A stretch of 64,000 nt of DNA, taken from Streptomonospora nanhaiensis. GTDB lineage: Bacteria > Actinomycetota > Actinomycetes > Streptosporangiales > Streptosporangiaceae. The notes under the pieces were generated by a model. It was given only the letters and a program-made list of their open reading frames with translations, did not search any database and was not told where the DNA came from. Positions 26,367-35,525 of the stretch are shown here, in pieces. Position numbers and translations under genes: made by a program. The stretch spans positions 5,022,001 to 5,086,000 of the forward strand of contig NZ_JACCFO010000001.1 of the NCBI RefSeq assembly GCF_013410565.1, given 5' to 3'. Each line of letters starts with the position of its first letter. Position 1 is the stretch's first letter.

Positions 26367-27629
26367 ATGGTGGTCGAAGGAACCCGGGAAGAAGTACGGG
26401 GGCGGGGCGGCACAGGCCCCCTCGCCCCCCTGACATGGCCCCTAAGGAAATCGATCCTCGGCCTGATCCACCTATGGCAGGCGGGCGACCGTCTGGCCGA
26501 TGTCATCCCGCCCCTGCTGGAAGCCGACCCGGGCAACCAGGTGGTGTACAGCGCCCCGGAGGGATCTCGATTCGCTTCCTCGGGCCGCGAGTTCACCCGC
26601 AGGTTGGACGGTGCCGTCCTACCGTGGGAGCAGGCTCGCCGGCACGAATTCGACCTTGCGCTCGCGGCGAATCTGGGGCGGCTTGACGAAGTGCGGGCAC
26701 CCGCGCTGATCCTTCCGCATGGTGTGGGCTACGCGAAGCTGGTGCCCCGGAACAGCGGATACGGGCCTTCCGTGCAGCGCCCTCTCAGCGATGCGGTTGC
26801 TGATGGGCTTCTTCGTTACGGGCGCGTCGTCCCCGCAGCGATCGGCGTTCCGCACGAACGCCAGCTCGACCAGATCGCCGTGCACGTACCCGATGCCCTC
26901 CAGGTCTGCCACGTCGTCGGAGACCCCAGCTTCGACCGGATGGTCGAAAGCCTGCCTTTCCGCAGCACCTACCGGAAGGCACTGGGTGTCAACGACGCGC
27001 AGCGCCTGGTACTCGTCTCCAGCACGTGGGGCCCGCACAGCCTGGTGGGCGCCCGCTACGGGCTGCTCAACCGGCTGCCCGCCGAACTGGCCGGAGGCTA
27101 CGTCACGGCGGCGGTACTCCACCCCGGGATCTGGTGGGTCCACAGCCCGCGCCAGATCCGCGCATGGCTTGAACCCGCCGTGCGGGCCGGTCTGCGACTG
27201 CTGGCGCCCGACGCCGCCTGGCAGGCGGCGCTCGTCGCCGCGGACGTGGTCATCGGTGACCACGGGACTGTTACCTACAGTGCAGCCGCACTAGGGCGTC
27301 CGGTGCTGCTCGCCGCGGGCGGGCTCGCCGAGGTCGCGCCCGAATCCCAAGTGGCCGAGCTGTACCGCCGCGCGCCCGTGTTCGACGCCGACGCGCCCGC
27401 ACGGCCGCAGATCGAGGCGGCGATCGACGCCTACGATCCCGAACAGGGCGCGGCGATGGCCGCTCTGCTCACCTCGGCTCCCGGCCGATCGGCCGAGCTG
27501 CTGCGCTCGCTCATGTACTCGCTGATGCGCTGCGAGGAACCGGCGGAGCCTCCTCGCCTGCACCCGCTCACCGCCCCGACCCTGGTCGACGTCGGCGGAT
27601 GCGGTGGCGCCGAGGCCCGCGCGTCATGA
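26367..27629 (+). CDS. Conserved actinobacterial protein with glycosyltransferase-B-like features
   Basis: The 420-aa product starts at ATG 26367 with GGAGGAG upstream. The sequence has two alternating alpha/beta halves. The second half (residues about 195-370) contains LVLVSSTWGPHSLVG, WQAALVAADVVIGDHGTVTYSAAALGRPVLL and a downstream acidic stretch, a pattern like the donor site of GT-B and CDP-glycerol transferase folds (ADVVIGDHGT matching the S/D-x-S/T motif region). The first half has LILPHGVGYAKL. The enzyme activity is unproven. Its stop overlaps the start of the next gene (ATGA), so the two form a translationally coupled pair. Confidence 0.55.
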   Translation: MVVEGTREEVRGRGGTGPLAPLTWPLRKSILGLIHLWQAGDRLADVIPPLLEADPGNQVVYSAPEGSRFASSGREFTRRLDGAVLPWEQARRHEFDLALAANLGRLDEVRAPALILPHGVGYAKLVPRNSGYGPSVQRPLSDAVADGLLRYGRVVPAAIGVPHERQLDQIAVHVPDALQVCHVVGDPSFDRMVESLPFRSTYRKALGVNDAQRLVLVSSTWGPHSLVGARYGLLNRLPAELAGGYVTAAVLHPGIWWVHSPRQIRAWLEPAVRAGLRLLAPDAAWQAALVAADVVIGDHGTVTYSAAALGRPVLLAAGGLAEVAPESQVAELYRRAPVFDADAPARPQIEAAIDAYDPEQGAAMAALLTSAPGRSAELLRSLMYSLMRCEEPAEPPRLHPLTAPTLVDVGGCGGAEARAS

Positions 27630-28153
27630 CGCGGCCTGCGGGGGACCGCCGACCGTCGACCGCCCGCGTCCGCTGCGCGGTAGTGGTGGAGGGCGCCGCC
27701 GGCGGCGCCCTCCACCAGGTCACCGATGACCAGGTGTGGGCGGCGGACCGGCTCGCCGATCCGGCGTGGCTTCGGATGGCCGATGTGATCACGAGCGGCG
27801 GCGACGCGGCCGCCGTCGAGGACTATCCCGCCTGCCGTGTCATGGTGGTGCGGCGCCCGCTGGGAGGCGCCGCCGTGGCCGTGATGGAGAGGGCGCGGTG
27901 CGGCGAAAACCGCGCACCGGCCGACTCCGGCGGCGTCGTCCGCATCCCCGCCCGTTCCGGCTGGGACGCGCGACTGCTGGGCGCCATCGCCCACACGTGG
28001 GTGGCCTGGGGGCAGGACCCCGACGACCTCGCGCGGGCGTGGCCCACGCGCCGCCTCACGAGGCTGGCGGTGGCGGCAGGTCGGCGATCCGCTGACGTAT
28101 CACTGCGGCTTGGGGAGCACCGAGTTCGGTGTAGATGGACAATGCGGTGCTGA
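27626..28153 (+). CDS. Small protein coupled to the GT-B-like gene; function unknown
   Basis: ATG 27626 overlaps the upstream stop (ATGA). The 175-aa protein has no recognisable motif apart from mixed alpha/beta character (VRCAVVVEGAAGGALHQV; CRVMVVRRPLGGAAVAVMER) and a basic C-terminus. Its last 98 bp overlap the convergent STAND gene. Codon use is like its neighbours. The pair 26367-28153 lies between two STAND-ATPase genes, which may be meaningful. Confidence 0.6.
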   Translation: MTRPAGDRRPSTARVRCAVVVEGAAGGALHQVTDDQVWAADRLADPAWLRMADVITSGGDAAAVEDYPACRVMVVRRPLGGAAVAVMERARCGENRAPADSGGVVRIPARSGWDARLLGAIAHTWVAWGQDPDDLARAWPTRRLTRLAVAAGRRSADVSLRLGEHRVRCRWTMRC

Positions 28154-30233
28154 GGTGCGTCCGGACGGCGCCGCTCCGGCCCGCGGCCGAGGCGGCGTCG
28201 GCCCGCATCACGTGTATCCCGGCCACTTCGGCACGGGCGCCGACATCCTCACCGATGCGCAGCGCCTCGGCCAGCGCCTCCTCGGCCGCGGGCGCCTCCC
28301 CGTGGGCAAGGCGGGAGGCGGCCAGGCCCACCAGGGTGCGTACGCGCATGTAGGGCTCGGCGTCCTCGGTGAAGAACTCCAGCGCGCGGTCGAAGTACGC
28401 CTCCGCCGCCTCGTGGTCGCCCTGATCGCGCGCCGCCTCGCCCATGCGCCGCCGCATCAGGGCGATCCCGCGTTCGTGGCCGAGTCCCCTGTGGATGTCC
28501 AGTGCCCGGCGGAAGCGGGCCGCCGCCGAGTCGGGCTCGCCCAGGACCAGGTCGGTCACGCCCAAGGCTTCCAGCGCGGTGGCTTGGCCGAGGAGGTGCC
28601 CCACACGCTCCCAAAGGACGAGCGCAGCGCGTTGGTGCTCGCGAGCGGTCACCGGGTTCCCAAGGGTGGTGTGCAGCCCGCCCAGACCACCGAGCACCAG
28701 CGCCTCCGCCGCCGGATCGCCCAGCGCGCGCGCCGATGACAGTCCGACCGCGTGCGTGGTCTCCCACATGTCGAAGTGTTTCCGCATCACGAAGAACGTC
28801 CTGAGCGCCTCGCAGAGCTGCCAGCACGACGCGTGGTCGCCCGCCTCGTTGCAGGCCGCGATCCACGCGCGCAGGTTGGGCAGTTCGGCCTCCAGCCACG
28901 CCACCGCCGACGCGCGGTCGGTGAACTGCTCGCCGCCCCGCTCCTCGCCGAACCGGGGGCCCAGGTGCCACCGGCCGGGGTTGAGGACCAGGTCGGCGTT
29001 GACGGCCGAGTCCAGGAAGTAGGCGCCCAGGCGGCGGCGCGCCTCCTCGCGTTCCTCCGGCGGCTCGTCGGCGGCCAGGCGGTCGCGCGCGTGCAGCCGC
29101 GCCAGGTCGTGCTGGCGGTAGCGGCCGGCGGCGTGCTCCTCCAGCAGGCTGGCCGCGACCAGGGCGTCCACGGCGTCCTCGGCCCGCTCCTCATCGGCGC
29201 CGAGCAGAGCTGCGGCCGCGGGGAGCGTGACGTCGGGGCCGGTGGGCAGGCCCAGAAGGCGGTACAGCCGCCGGGCGGTGGGGTCCAGGTGGGCGTAGGA
29301 GGTGTCGAAGACGGCCTGCACGGAGGACTCCTCGGGCTCCTGGTGCCGGCTGAGCCGGGCGATGCGGCCCTGCTCGGTGTCGAGTTGGTCGACCAGCCGG
29401 CCCACCGACTGGTGCGGGCGCAGCGCGAGCCGGCTCGCCGCCGCGCACAGCGCCAGGGGCAGGCGGCCGCACAGCGCCACCAGGCGGTCCACCGCGTCGG
29501 CCTCCCGCCGAGGGCGGTCGTCGCCCAGCACCCGGGCCACCAGTTGCGCCGCCGCGCTGCCCGCCAGCGGTCCGACCTGCAGGAACGACGCGCCCTCGAA
29601 CGCCAGCCCGGCCAGCCGCAGCCGGGTGGTCACGACCACCACGTGGGGGCCGCCGCCGGGCAGCAGCATCCGCACCTGGGCGGCCGAGGCCGCGTTGTCC
29701 AGCAGGATCGCCAGGGTGCGCCCGGCGGTGCGGGAGCGGAACTCCGCCGCCCGGGCCGCCGGGTCGAAGGGGATGGCGCCGGCCTCGGTGTGCAGAGAGC
29801 GCAGGAACCTGTCGAGGACGTCGCCCGGGTCGACCGGCGGCGCGCCGGGCGCGAATCCGCGGAGGTCGGCGTAGAGGATGCCGTCGGGGAAGGAGTCGGC
29901 GGCCCTGTGCAGGAAGTGGGCCGCCAACGCGGTCTTGCCCACGCCGCCCGGGCCGCTGACGACCACCACGCGCGGGAGGCGGTCGGCGCGGGCGCCGCGC
30001 ACCGCTGTGGACAGCGCCGCCTGCTCGGGGACGCGGTCGGTGAAGTGGCGCGGGGCCAGCGGGACCTGCCGCGGCGGGTCGCCCCGGCTGCCGGTGTGGA
30101 TGTGGACGTCACCGTGCACGGCTCCCGCCTGCACGACCGCCCCGACCGTGCCGCCGGGAGCGGCGAACTCGTTGCGCGCGGAGGCCGCGCCGCCGGGCTG
30201 TTCGGAGTCGTCGAAGTCACTGGGGGAGCGCAT
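28056..30233 (-). CDS. STAND (NB-ARC) ATPase with TPR repeats
   Basis: From ATG 30233 (GTG 30269 is possible) the product is 725 aa. It has no DNA-binding domain: the N-terminus is a Gly/Ala/Val-rich stretch TVGAVVQAGAVHGDVHIH (about residues 29-46), then NB-ARC with P-loop GPGGVGKT (94-101), LLDNAASAAQV, the sensor-like LPLALCAAASRLAL and a winged-helix region, then TPR repeats from about residue 470. STAND proteins are signal-triggered oligomerising switches. The short Val/His/Gly motif resembles the amyloid-like signalling segments on some bacterial NLRs; I infer this and it needs comparison. It is convergent with, and overlaps, the small gene at 27626. Confidence 0.82.
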   Translation of the reverse strand: MRSPSDFDDSEQPGGAASARNEFAAPGGTVGAVVQAGAVHGDVHIHTGSRGDPPRQVPLAPRHFTDRVPEQAALSTAVRGARADRLPRVVVVSGPGGVGKTALAAHFLHRAADSFPDGILYADLRGFAPGAPPVDPGDVLDRFLRSLHTEAGAIPFDPAARAAEFRSRTAGRTLAILLDNAASAAQVRMLLPGGGPHVVVVTTRLRLAGLAFEGASFLQVGPLAGSAAAQLVARVLGDDRPRREADAVDRLVALCGRLPLALCAAASRLALRPHQSVGRLVDQLDTEQGRIARLSRHQEPEESSVQAVFDTSYAHLDPTARRLYRLLGLPTGPDVTLPAAAALLGADEERAEDAVDALVAASLLEEHAAGRYRQHDLARLHARDRLAADEPPEEREEARRRLGAYFLDSAVNADLVLNPGRWHLGPRFGEERGGEQFTDRASAVAWLEAELPNLRAWIAACNEAGDHASCWQLCEALRTFFVMRKHFDMWETTHAVGLSSARALGDPAAEALVLGGLGGLHTTLGNPVTAREHQRAALVLWERVGHLLGQATALEALGVTDLVLGEPDSAAARFRRALDIHRGLGHERGIALMRRRMGEAARDQGDHEAAEAYFDRALEFFTEDAEPYMRVRTLVGLAASRLAHGEAPAAEEALAEALRIGEDVGARAEVAGIHVMRADAASAAGRSGAVRTHLSTALSIYTELGAPQAAVIRQRIADLPPPPAS

Positions 30234-30370
30234 GCCTTCGCTTTCTCTCTTGAAAAGCGATGGTAACACCCGACTTGCCGATCATTGGTGGGGCGCGCGT
30301 TTCCCCTGTGATTACGGAGGTGAAGTGCAAGATCCAAAGCCAAAACGCAATTGCTAAGCAGCCAAGGCGA

Positions 30371-31423
30371 TTAGTACTTCCGTACGTCCGGAGCGACCGG
30401 AGTGCTCCCGTTTTCGCCCTCCCCGGGTGCGTCCCCCCGCTGGAAGGTCGCATAGAGCCACACCAGCGACGGCACCAGCAGGAGCGCACCGACCGCCAGG
30501 GCGCCCAGGGTGGCGGCCAGGACCGCGGGCGTCGCGGCGGCCTCGTGCAGGGTCACGCCCGGCAGCAGGTGGGGGTACTGCCCCACACCCCAGCCCCACA
30601 GCAGGCCCACGACCGCCAGGGCCGCCGTCACCCGCACCGCCAGGTAGGCGCGGGTCCAGGCCAGCAGGGCCAGCGACACCACCCCGGCCGCCACCGACAG
30701 CACCAGCAGCGGCAGCGCCGCCCCCGTCGTCAACTGGCCGAACAGGCGCGGCGCGTCGGCCCGCAGCACCGCCAACCCCAGCGCCGACAGGCCGCCCACC
30801 ACCACCCCGGCGGCCAGGGCGCGGCGGCGGAAGGCCGCGGCCAGGGCGGTGTCGCCGGCCCGCTGGGCGTCGCGGGTGAGGTAGACCGCCGCCAGGTAGG
30901 CGGCCGTACCCACCGCCAGGGCCCCGCTGACCAGCGACGTCGGGTTGAGCCAACTGGCCGTCAGGTCGCCCTCCGCGATCCCCGGCGGCACCCGGCCCGA
31001 GGCGATCGCCCCGGCGACCGTGCCCAAGAAGAACGGGGTGACCACCGACGAGAACGCGAACGCGGCGCCGAACAGCCGCCGCTGCCACAGCAGCGTGCTG
31101 GCCTTGCGGAACGCGAACGCCGATCCGCGCGCGATGATCCCCAGCGCCGTCAGCGTCAGCGGGACGTAAAGCGTGGAGGCCACCGCGGCGAACACCGAGG
31201 GCACCCCCGTCCACGCCAGCACGATCACGAAGATCAGCCACACGTGGTTGGCCTCCCACACCGGGCCGATCGAGTGCTCCACCAGCGCCCGCTGGCGCGC
31301 CCCCCGCTCGGCGCCCCCGGCCAGCAGGTCCCACACCCCGCCCCCGAAGTCGGCCCCGCCGAACAGCACGTAGGCGGTGACCCCGATCCACAGCAGCCCC
31401 AGCAGGATCTCCGGCAGCGGCAT
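30371..31423 (-). CDS. cydB: Cytochrome bd ubiquinol oxidase subunit II
   Basis: The 350-aa membrane protein shows the CydB start LPEILLGLLWIGVTAYVLFGG and ADFGGGVWDLLAG, then GPVWEANHVWLIFVIV, with about eight or nine helices. Together with CydA it forms the low-oxygen, non-proton-pumping terminal quinol oxidase. It lies 36 bp after cydA on the same strand. No cydDC exporter genes follow; the region downstream is a STAND gene. Confidence 0.95.
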   Translation of the reverse strand: MPLPEILLGLLWIGVTAYVLFGGADFGGGVWDLLAGGAERGARQRALVEHSIGPVWEANHVWLIFVIVLAWTGVPSVFAAVASTLYVPLTLTALGIIARGSAFAFRKASTLLWQRRLFGAAFAFSSVVTPFFLGTVAGAIASGRVPPGIAEGDLTASWLNPTSLVSGALAVGTAAYLAAVYLTRDAQRAGDTALAAAFRRRALAAGVVVGGLSALGLAVLRADAPRLFGQLTTGAALPLLVLSVAAGVVSLALLAWTRAYLAVRVTAALAVVGLLWGWGVGQYPHLLPGVTLHEAAATPAVLAATLGALAVGALLLVPSLVWLYATFQRGDAPGEGENGSTPVAPDVRKY

Positions 31424-31459
31424 GGCGCACCCCCTCCACGGGCTCTCGGCCCGACGCCG

Positions 31460-32824
31460 CTAGACGACCTTGTAGTCGGTGACGTCGCGCTCCTGCGGCG
31501 CCACCGGCACGGGCTTCTCCCGCGCCATCCGCCGCAGCACGTAGACGGTCGCCACGGTCAGCACCGCGTAGACCGCCGCCACCCCCGCGAACCCGTAGAC
31601 CAGGCCGGGCGCCGGGTTGACCGCCTCGGCGGTGCGCATCACCCCGTAGACGATCCAGGGCTGGCGGCCGACCTCGGTGACCGTCCACCCGGCCTCCAGC
31701 GCCACCACCGCCGCCACCCCCGACAGGGCGGCCGCGCGCAGGAACCACGGCGAGCGCGGCAGGTCGCGGCGGCGCCACCACGCCCACCACTGCCACACGG
31801 CCAGCGCGAGCAGGGCGAACCCCAGGCCGACCATGATCTGGAACGCCCAGTGCACGATGTTGACCGGCGGGTGCTCGGCCGCGGGTACCTCGTTCAGGCC
31901 GGCGATCTCGGCGTGGGGGTTCCAGTGCGCCAGCAGCGACAGGCCGTAGGGGATCTCCAGCGCGTAGCGCAGCTCCCCGTCGACCGCCACCCCGCCCAGG
32001 TGCAGCGGCACTGCGCGCTCGGTCTCGAAGACGCCCTCCATGGCCGCGAGCTTCACCGGCTGGTTCTCGGCGACGAAGTGCGCCGCCCAGTCGCCCACCC
32101 CGATCTGCACGGGGGTGACCACGGCGGCCACGGTGAAGGGGATGAGGAACCCCAGCCGGTGGTAGCGGTCGCGGCGGCCGCGCAGCATGGCCACCGCGTA
32201 GACGGCGGCCATCGAGAACCCGGCCACCATGAACGCCGCCAGGATCATGTGCACCGTCTGCGGCGGGGTGGCCGGGTTGAACATCGCGGCCCAGGGCTCC
32301 ACGGCCGTCACCCGGCCCTCGCGGGTGTCGAAGCCGGTGGGCTGCTGCATCCAGGCGTTGGCGGTCACGACGAAGAACGCGCTGGCCACGCCCGCGACCA
32401 CGATCGGGATCCCGGAGAGCAGGTGCGGCACGGGCGGCATCCGGTCCCAGGCGTAGAGGTAGATGCCCAGGAAGATCGCCTCGATGAAGAAGGCGATGCC
32501 CTCCAGGGCGAACGGCAGGCCGATGACCTCGCCGTAGGTGCCCATGAGGCCGGGCCACAGCAGGCCCATCTCGAAGGACAGGATGGTGCCCGACACCGCG
32601 CCCACGGCGAACAGCACGCCCATGGCCTTGGCCCAGCGGCGGGCGAGCAGCCGGAGATGGGGGTCCCCGGTGCGGTGCCCGCGCCACTCGGCGATCAGGG
32701 TGATGGCGGGCATGCCGACCCCCAGGCACGCGACGATGATGTGCCAGCCCAGCGACAGCGCCATCTGCAGGCGCGCCGCCATGAGGTTCTGCGCGTTCAC
32801 CGCGTCGGCGACGAAGACGTCCAC
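31460..32824 (-). CDS. cydA: Cytochrome bd ubiquinol oxidase subunit I
   Basis: The 454-aa product starts at GTG 32824 behind GGGAGAGGG. Haem ligands are visible: His in LSLGWHIIVACLGVGMP (high-spin haem side) and His in TVHMILAAFMVAGF (b558). The quinol-binding loop has NQPVKLAAMEG. The Q-loop is short, as in the Gram-positive/actinobacterial subfamily. It oxidises menaquinol and reduces oxygen to water at the membrane under low oxygen or stress. It is the first gene of cydAB. Confidence 0.95.
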   Translation of the reverse strand: MDVFVADAVNAQNLMAARLQMALSLGWHIIVACLGVGMPAITLIAEWRGHRTGDPHLRLLARRWAKAMGVLFAVGAVSGTILSFEMGLLWPGLMGTYGEVIGLPFALEGIAFFIEAIFLGIYLYAWDRMPPVPHLLSGIPIVVAGVASAFFVVTANAWMQQPTGFDTREGRVTAVEPWAAMFNPATPPQTVHMILAAFMVAGFSMAAVYAVAMLRGRRDRYHRLGFLIPFTVAAVVTPVQIGVGDWAAHFVAENQPVKLAAMEGVFETERAVPLHLGGVAVDGELRYALEIPYGLSLLAHWNPHAEIAGLNEVPAAEHPPVNIVHWAFQIMVGLGFALLALAVWQWWAWWRRRDLPRSPWFLRAAALSGVAAVVALEAGWTVTEVGRQPWIVYGVMRTAEAVNPAPGLVYGFAGVAAVYAVLTVATVYVLRRMAREKPVPVAPQERDVTDYKVV

Positions 32825-32893
32825 CGCGTACCACCGCCCTCTCCCGGATCGCGGCCGGCGCCCCCGCGCGCGGCCGGGCGCCCGACCGCGCGG

Positions 32894-34069
32894 TCAGGCC
32901 GCCTGGGGGTGCAGGACCGCCCGCACGCACCCGTCCTTCTTGTGCTTGAACAGCTCGTATCCGCGGGGGCCCTCGCTCAGCGGCAACGGGTGCGTGGTCA
33001 GGTGCGCGGTGGGGATCTCGCCGGCCGCCATGCGCTCCAGCAGTTCGGGGATGTAGCGCTGACCGTGCTGCTGGGCGCTGCGCAGGGTCAGGCCCTTGTT
33101 GACCACGGCGCCCATGGGGAACTTGTCCACGAAGCCGCCGAACACCCCGACGACCGAGACAACACCGCCCTTGCCGCACGCCAGGATCGCCTCGCGCAGC
33201 GCCACCGCGCGCTCGGCCAGGCGCGGCAGCTGCTTGGCGCGGTCGTAGGCGTACTGCGCGCCGAACCCGTGGGACTCCATGCCGACCGCCTCGACGCAGG
33301 CGTCGGGGCCCCGGCCCCCGGTGATGTCGCGCAGCGCCTCGACCACGTCGACCTCGCCGTAGTCCAGGGTGTCCAGGCCGAGGTGCCGGTGGACCTGCTC
33401 CAGGCGCTCGGGGAAGCGGTCGATGACCACGACCCGCTCGGCGCCCATCAGCCGGGCCGCGGCGGCGGCCATCTGCCCCACGCCGCCCGCGCCCCACACC
33501 GCGACGACGTCGCCGGGGCGCACGTCGCAGAAGTCGGCGGCCATCCAACCGGTGGGGACGGCGTCGGAGGCGTAGACGGCGGAGTCGTCGTCGAGGCCGG
33601 CGGGCACCGGGAAGGACCCGACGTCGACGAAGGGCACCCGCACGTACTCGGCGTGGCTGCCGGCGTAGCCGCCGACCAGGTGGGAGTAGCCGAAGATGCC
33701 GCCGCCCGCGTAGCCGTACAGGTCCTCGAAGGCGGCAGGCTGGGCGTTGCCGTTGTCGCACAGGGAGAACCGGCCCTCGCGGCAGTAGCGGCAGTGACCG
33801 CAGGAGATGATGGAGCACACCACGACGCGGTCGCCGACGCGGCGCTCGCGCACGCCCGGGCCGACCTCCACGATCTCGCCGATGAACTCGTGGCCCAGGA
33901 TGTCGCCGCGCCGCATGGCCGGGATGTAGCCGTCGATGAGGTGCAGGTCGGAGCCGCAGACGGCGCTGGCGGTGACGCGCACGATCGCGTCGCCGTCGTT
34001 GAGCAGGCGGGGTTCGGGGACGTCGGTGACCGCCAGGTCGTTGACGCCCATCCAGCACAGGGCCTTCAT
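32894..34069 (-). CDS. Zinc-dependent alcohol dehydrogenase, glutathione-independent formaldehyde dehydrogenase-like
   Basis: The 391-aa MDR enzyme from ATG 34069 has the catalytic zinc residues (SAVCGSDLH and GHEFIGEI), the structural zinc set CGHCRYCREGRFSLC, and an NAD-binding GAGGVGQ. The long insert and the EAVGMESHG segment fit the glutathione-independent formaldehyde/aldehyde dismutase-like subgroup. It probably oxidises aldehydes or alcohols in the cytoplasm. Its ATG overlaps the stop of the upstream SRPBCC gene (ATGA), showing translational coupling. Confidence 0.9.
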   Translation of the reverse strand: MKALCWMGVNDLAVTDVPEPRLLNDGDAIVRVTASAVCGSDLHLIDGYIPAMRRGDILGHEFIGEIVEVGPGVRERRVGDRVVVCSIISCGHCRYCREGRFSLCDNGNAQPAAFEDLYGYAGGGIFGYSHLVGGYAGSHAEYVRVPFVDVGSFPVPAGLDDDSAVYASDAVPTGWMAADFCDVRPGDVVAVWGAGGVGQMAAAAARLMGAERVVVIDRFPERLEQVHRHLGLDTLDYGEVDVVEALRDITGGRGPDACVEAVGMESHGFGAQYAYDRAKQLPRLAERAVALREAILACGKGGVVSVVGVFGGFVDKFPMGAVVNKGLTLRSAQQHGQRYIPELLERMAAGEIPTAHLTTHPLPLSEGPRGYELFKHKKDGCVRAVLHPQAA

Positions 34070-34551
34070 CCGCGGCCTCCCTTGGTCAGCGCGGAGTGGA
34101 CGCGCTTTTGCACGGCCCGCTGCGCGCGGCCGCGCCCGGAGGGCTGGCCCTCGACCGTCACGGCCTCGCCGCACTCCAGGACGGACTTGAGGGCGCGCAG
34201 GTCGGCGCGCAGCCGGTCGTCGTGGTCGGCGGCGGCGGGGCCGGTGGCCAGCACGCGGACCTCGGTGCCGCGGTCCCCGGGGGCGGGGGTGAGGGTGACG
34301 AGGAGCCGCAGGCCGCGCTCGCCGGGGACCCGCTCCGGCTCGCCGCCCTCGGTGGACTGGGGGGTGAGGCGGCCGAACAGGCCGGGGAGGCGGTCGGGCT
34401 GCTGCCAGGCGGCGGCGACCTCGCCGGGCGAGGAGACAACGGTGGCGACGTGCTCGACGTGACGGCGCTGCCGCGCCCGGCGCCGGGCGAGTGCGGCGGC
34501 CACACCGATGGTGGCCACGGCACCGCCGACGACGGCGGCGTTCCTGATCAT
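34066..34551 (-). CDS. Membrane-anchored SRPBCC-like protein
   Basis: The 161-aa product from ATG 34551 begins with a hydrophobic segment (NAAVVGGAVATIGVAAALA) followed by RRRARQRRH, typical of an N-in membrane anchor. The rest looks like a shortened SRPBCC/cyclase-type domain (VSSPGEVAAAWQQPDRLPGLFGRL; LRADLRALKSVLECGEAVT). The family binds hydrophobic ligands in other contexts; its role here is unknown. Its pairing with the dehydrogenase is reminiscent of the same pair in other actinobacteria. Confidence 0.7.
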   Translation of the reverse strand: MIRNAAVVGGAVATIGVAAALARRRARQRRHVEHVATVVSSPGEVAAAWQQPDRLPGLFGRLTPQSTEGGEPERVPGERGLRLLVTLTPAPGDRGTEVRVLATGPAAADHDDRLRADLRALKSVLECGEAVTVEGQPSGRGRAQRAVQKRVHSALTKGGRG

Positions 34552-34979
34552 CGGCTTCCTCCTGTGCAGGTCGGGACGCCCCGACCGGGACGCGGAGCCT
34601 CCGCGCCCTCGGGGTCGAGGCGCCCACTGCCCCGGCCCCGCGCGTTGAACCGCGGGGGAGAGGAGAGGGCGGCCGGCCGCGCCCGGGGAGGCACCGAAGG
34701 GGACGGCGGCCCCGCCCGGGGCGAGCGGCGCGGACGGTCCGCGGGTGCGCCTGGGCGGGCGGCCCAAGCCGCATCCGCCGCTCCGCATCCCCCGGGTGGT
34801 CGGCCGCGCCCGCAGACGCGTTGTCCACGTCGCCCCCCGGCAAGCCCATGCGGCTCCATCCGCCCGCTGGACGGCGTCGCCACCGCCATGTCCTGCGATG
34901 CTCGGTGAGCGCATCGCCCGTGCCGCCGCGACCCACGAGTTACCAAGAGCGGGCGTTCTGCGAGTCACCGTTCCCGTGT
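34552..34979. other. Gene-free stretch upstream of the SRPBCC operon
   Basis: This stretch of about 430 bp is GC-rich with no credible gene on either strand. It must hold the promoter for the SRPBCC/dehydrogenase pair on the minus strand and the 3' end of the next minus-strand gene. I cannot point to a specific -35/-10 pair. Confidence 0.45.
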
Positions 34980-35525
34980 TCAGAGGAAACGGAGGAAAGC
35001 GGTGACGGCCCACTGCGCCAACGGCCCCGCCACCAGGCCCAAGGCGAAGAACCACATCTGCTGTGCCAAGGCCGCGCGGCCGGCCCGTTGGTGGCCCTTC
35101 TCGACGGTGGCCTCCACCAGCCGCGCCACCGCCTGGGCCTGCTCGCGGTCAAGCGCGGCCAACCGCTCGTACTGCTCGTGCTCGATGCGCAGGCGCTCCA
35201 GGGCCAGCCTGCGGGTCTCCAGTTCGGCGGAGACCTCCTCGACCAGTTCGGCTCCTTCTCGCAACCGGGCGTGCGCCCGGTCTATGCGCTCCTCCAGCCC
35301 GGGGCCGCGATTCCCCGCTTTCGGCTGCTCCCGGCGGGGCAGGAACCGCCATGTCCCCGTTATACCGGCGACACAGAACAAGAACCCGAGAAGGCTCAGC
35401 AGGCTGCGGAAATCCCATCGGCCGCCCGCCAAGGCCTCGAAGTCGGGAAGGCCGAAGAAGGTCATCGCACTCCCCCCGGCCACGGACAGCACCACCCCGG
35501 TTGTGAGCACTAACGAATTGCGCAT
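34980..35525 (-). CDS. Membrane protein with central coiled coil
   Basis: The 181-aa product from ATG 35525 has two N-terminal hydrophobic segments (about 4-25 and 38-58), a charged coiled coil (about 72-150, rich in Glu, Arg and Leu with heptad spacing) and a C-terminal membrane helix (WFFALGLVAGPLAQWAVTAFL). I do not recognise the family. It is the last chromosomal gene before the tRNA remnant. Confidence 0.65.
   Translation of the reverse strand: MRNSLVLTTGVVLSVAGGSAMTFFGLPDFEALAGGRWDFRSLLSLLGFLFCVAGITGTWRFLPRREQPKAGNRGPGLEERIDRAHARLREGAELVEEVSAELETRRLALERLRIEHEQYERLAALDREQAQAVARLVEATVEKGHQRAGRAALAQQMWFFALGLVAGPLAQWAVTAFLRFL

Noticed and set aside
22583-30233. A secondary-metabolite cluster around the SARP regulator
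   Set aside because: No polyketide, peptide synthetase, terpene or tailoring genes occur here; a SARP alone is not enough.
30260-34462. A 1400-codon open frame on the plus strand
   Set aside because: It is antisense to cydB, cydA, the zinc dehydrogenase and the SRPBCC gene; its product is His/Arg/Gln-rich with no domain. High-GC codon bias creates such shadows.
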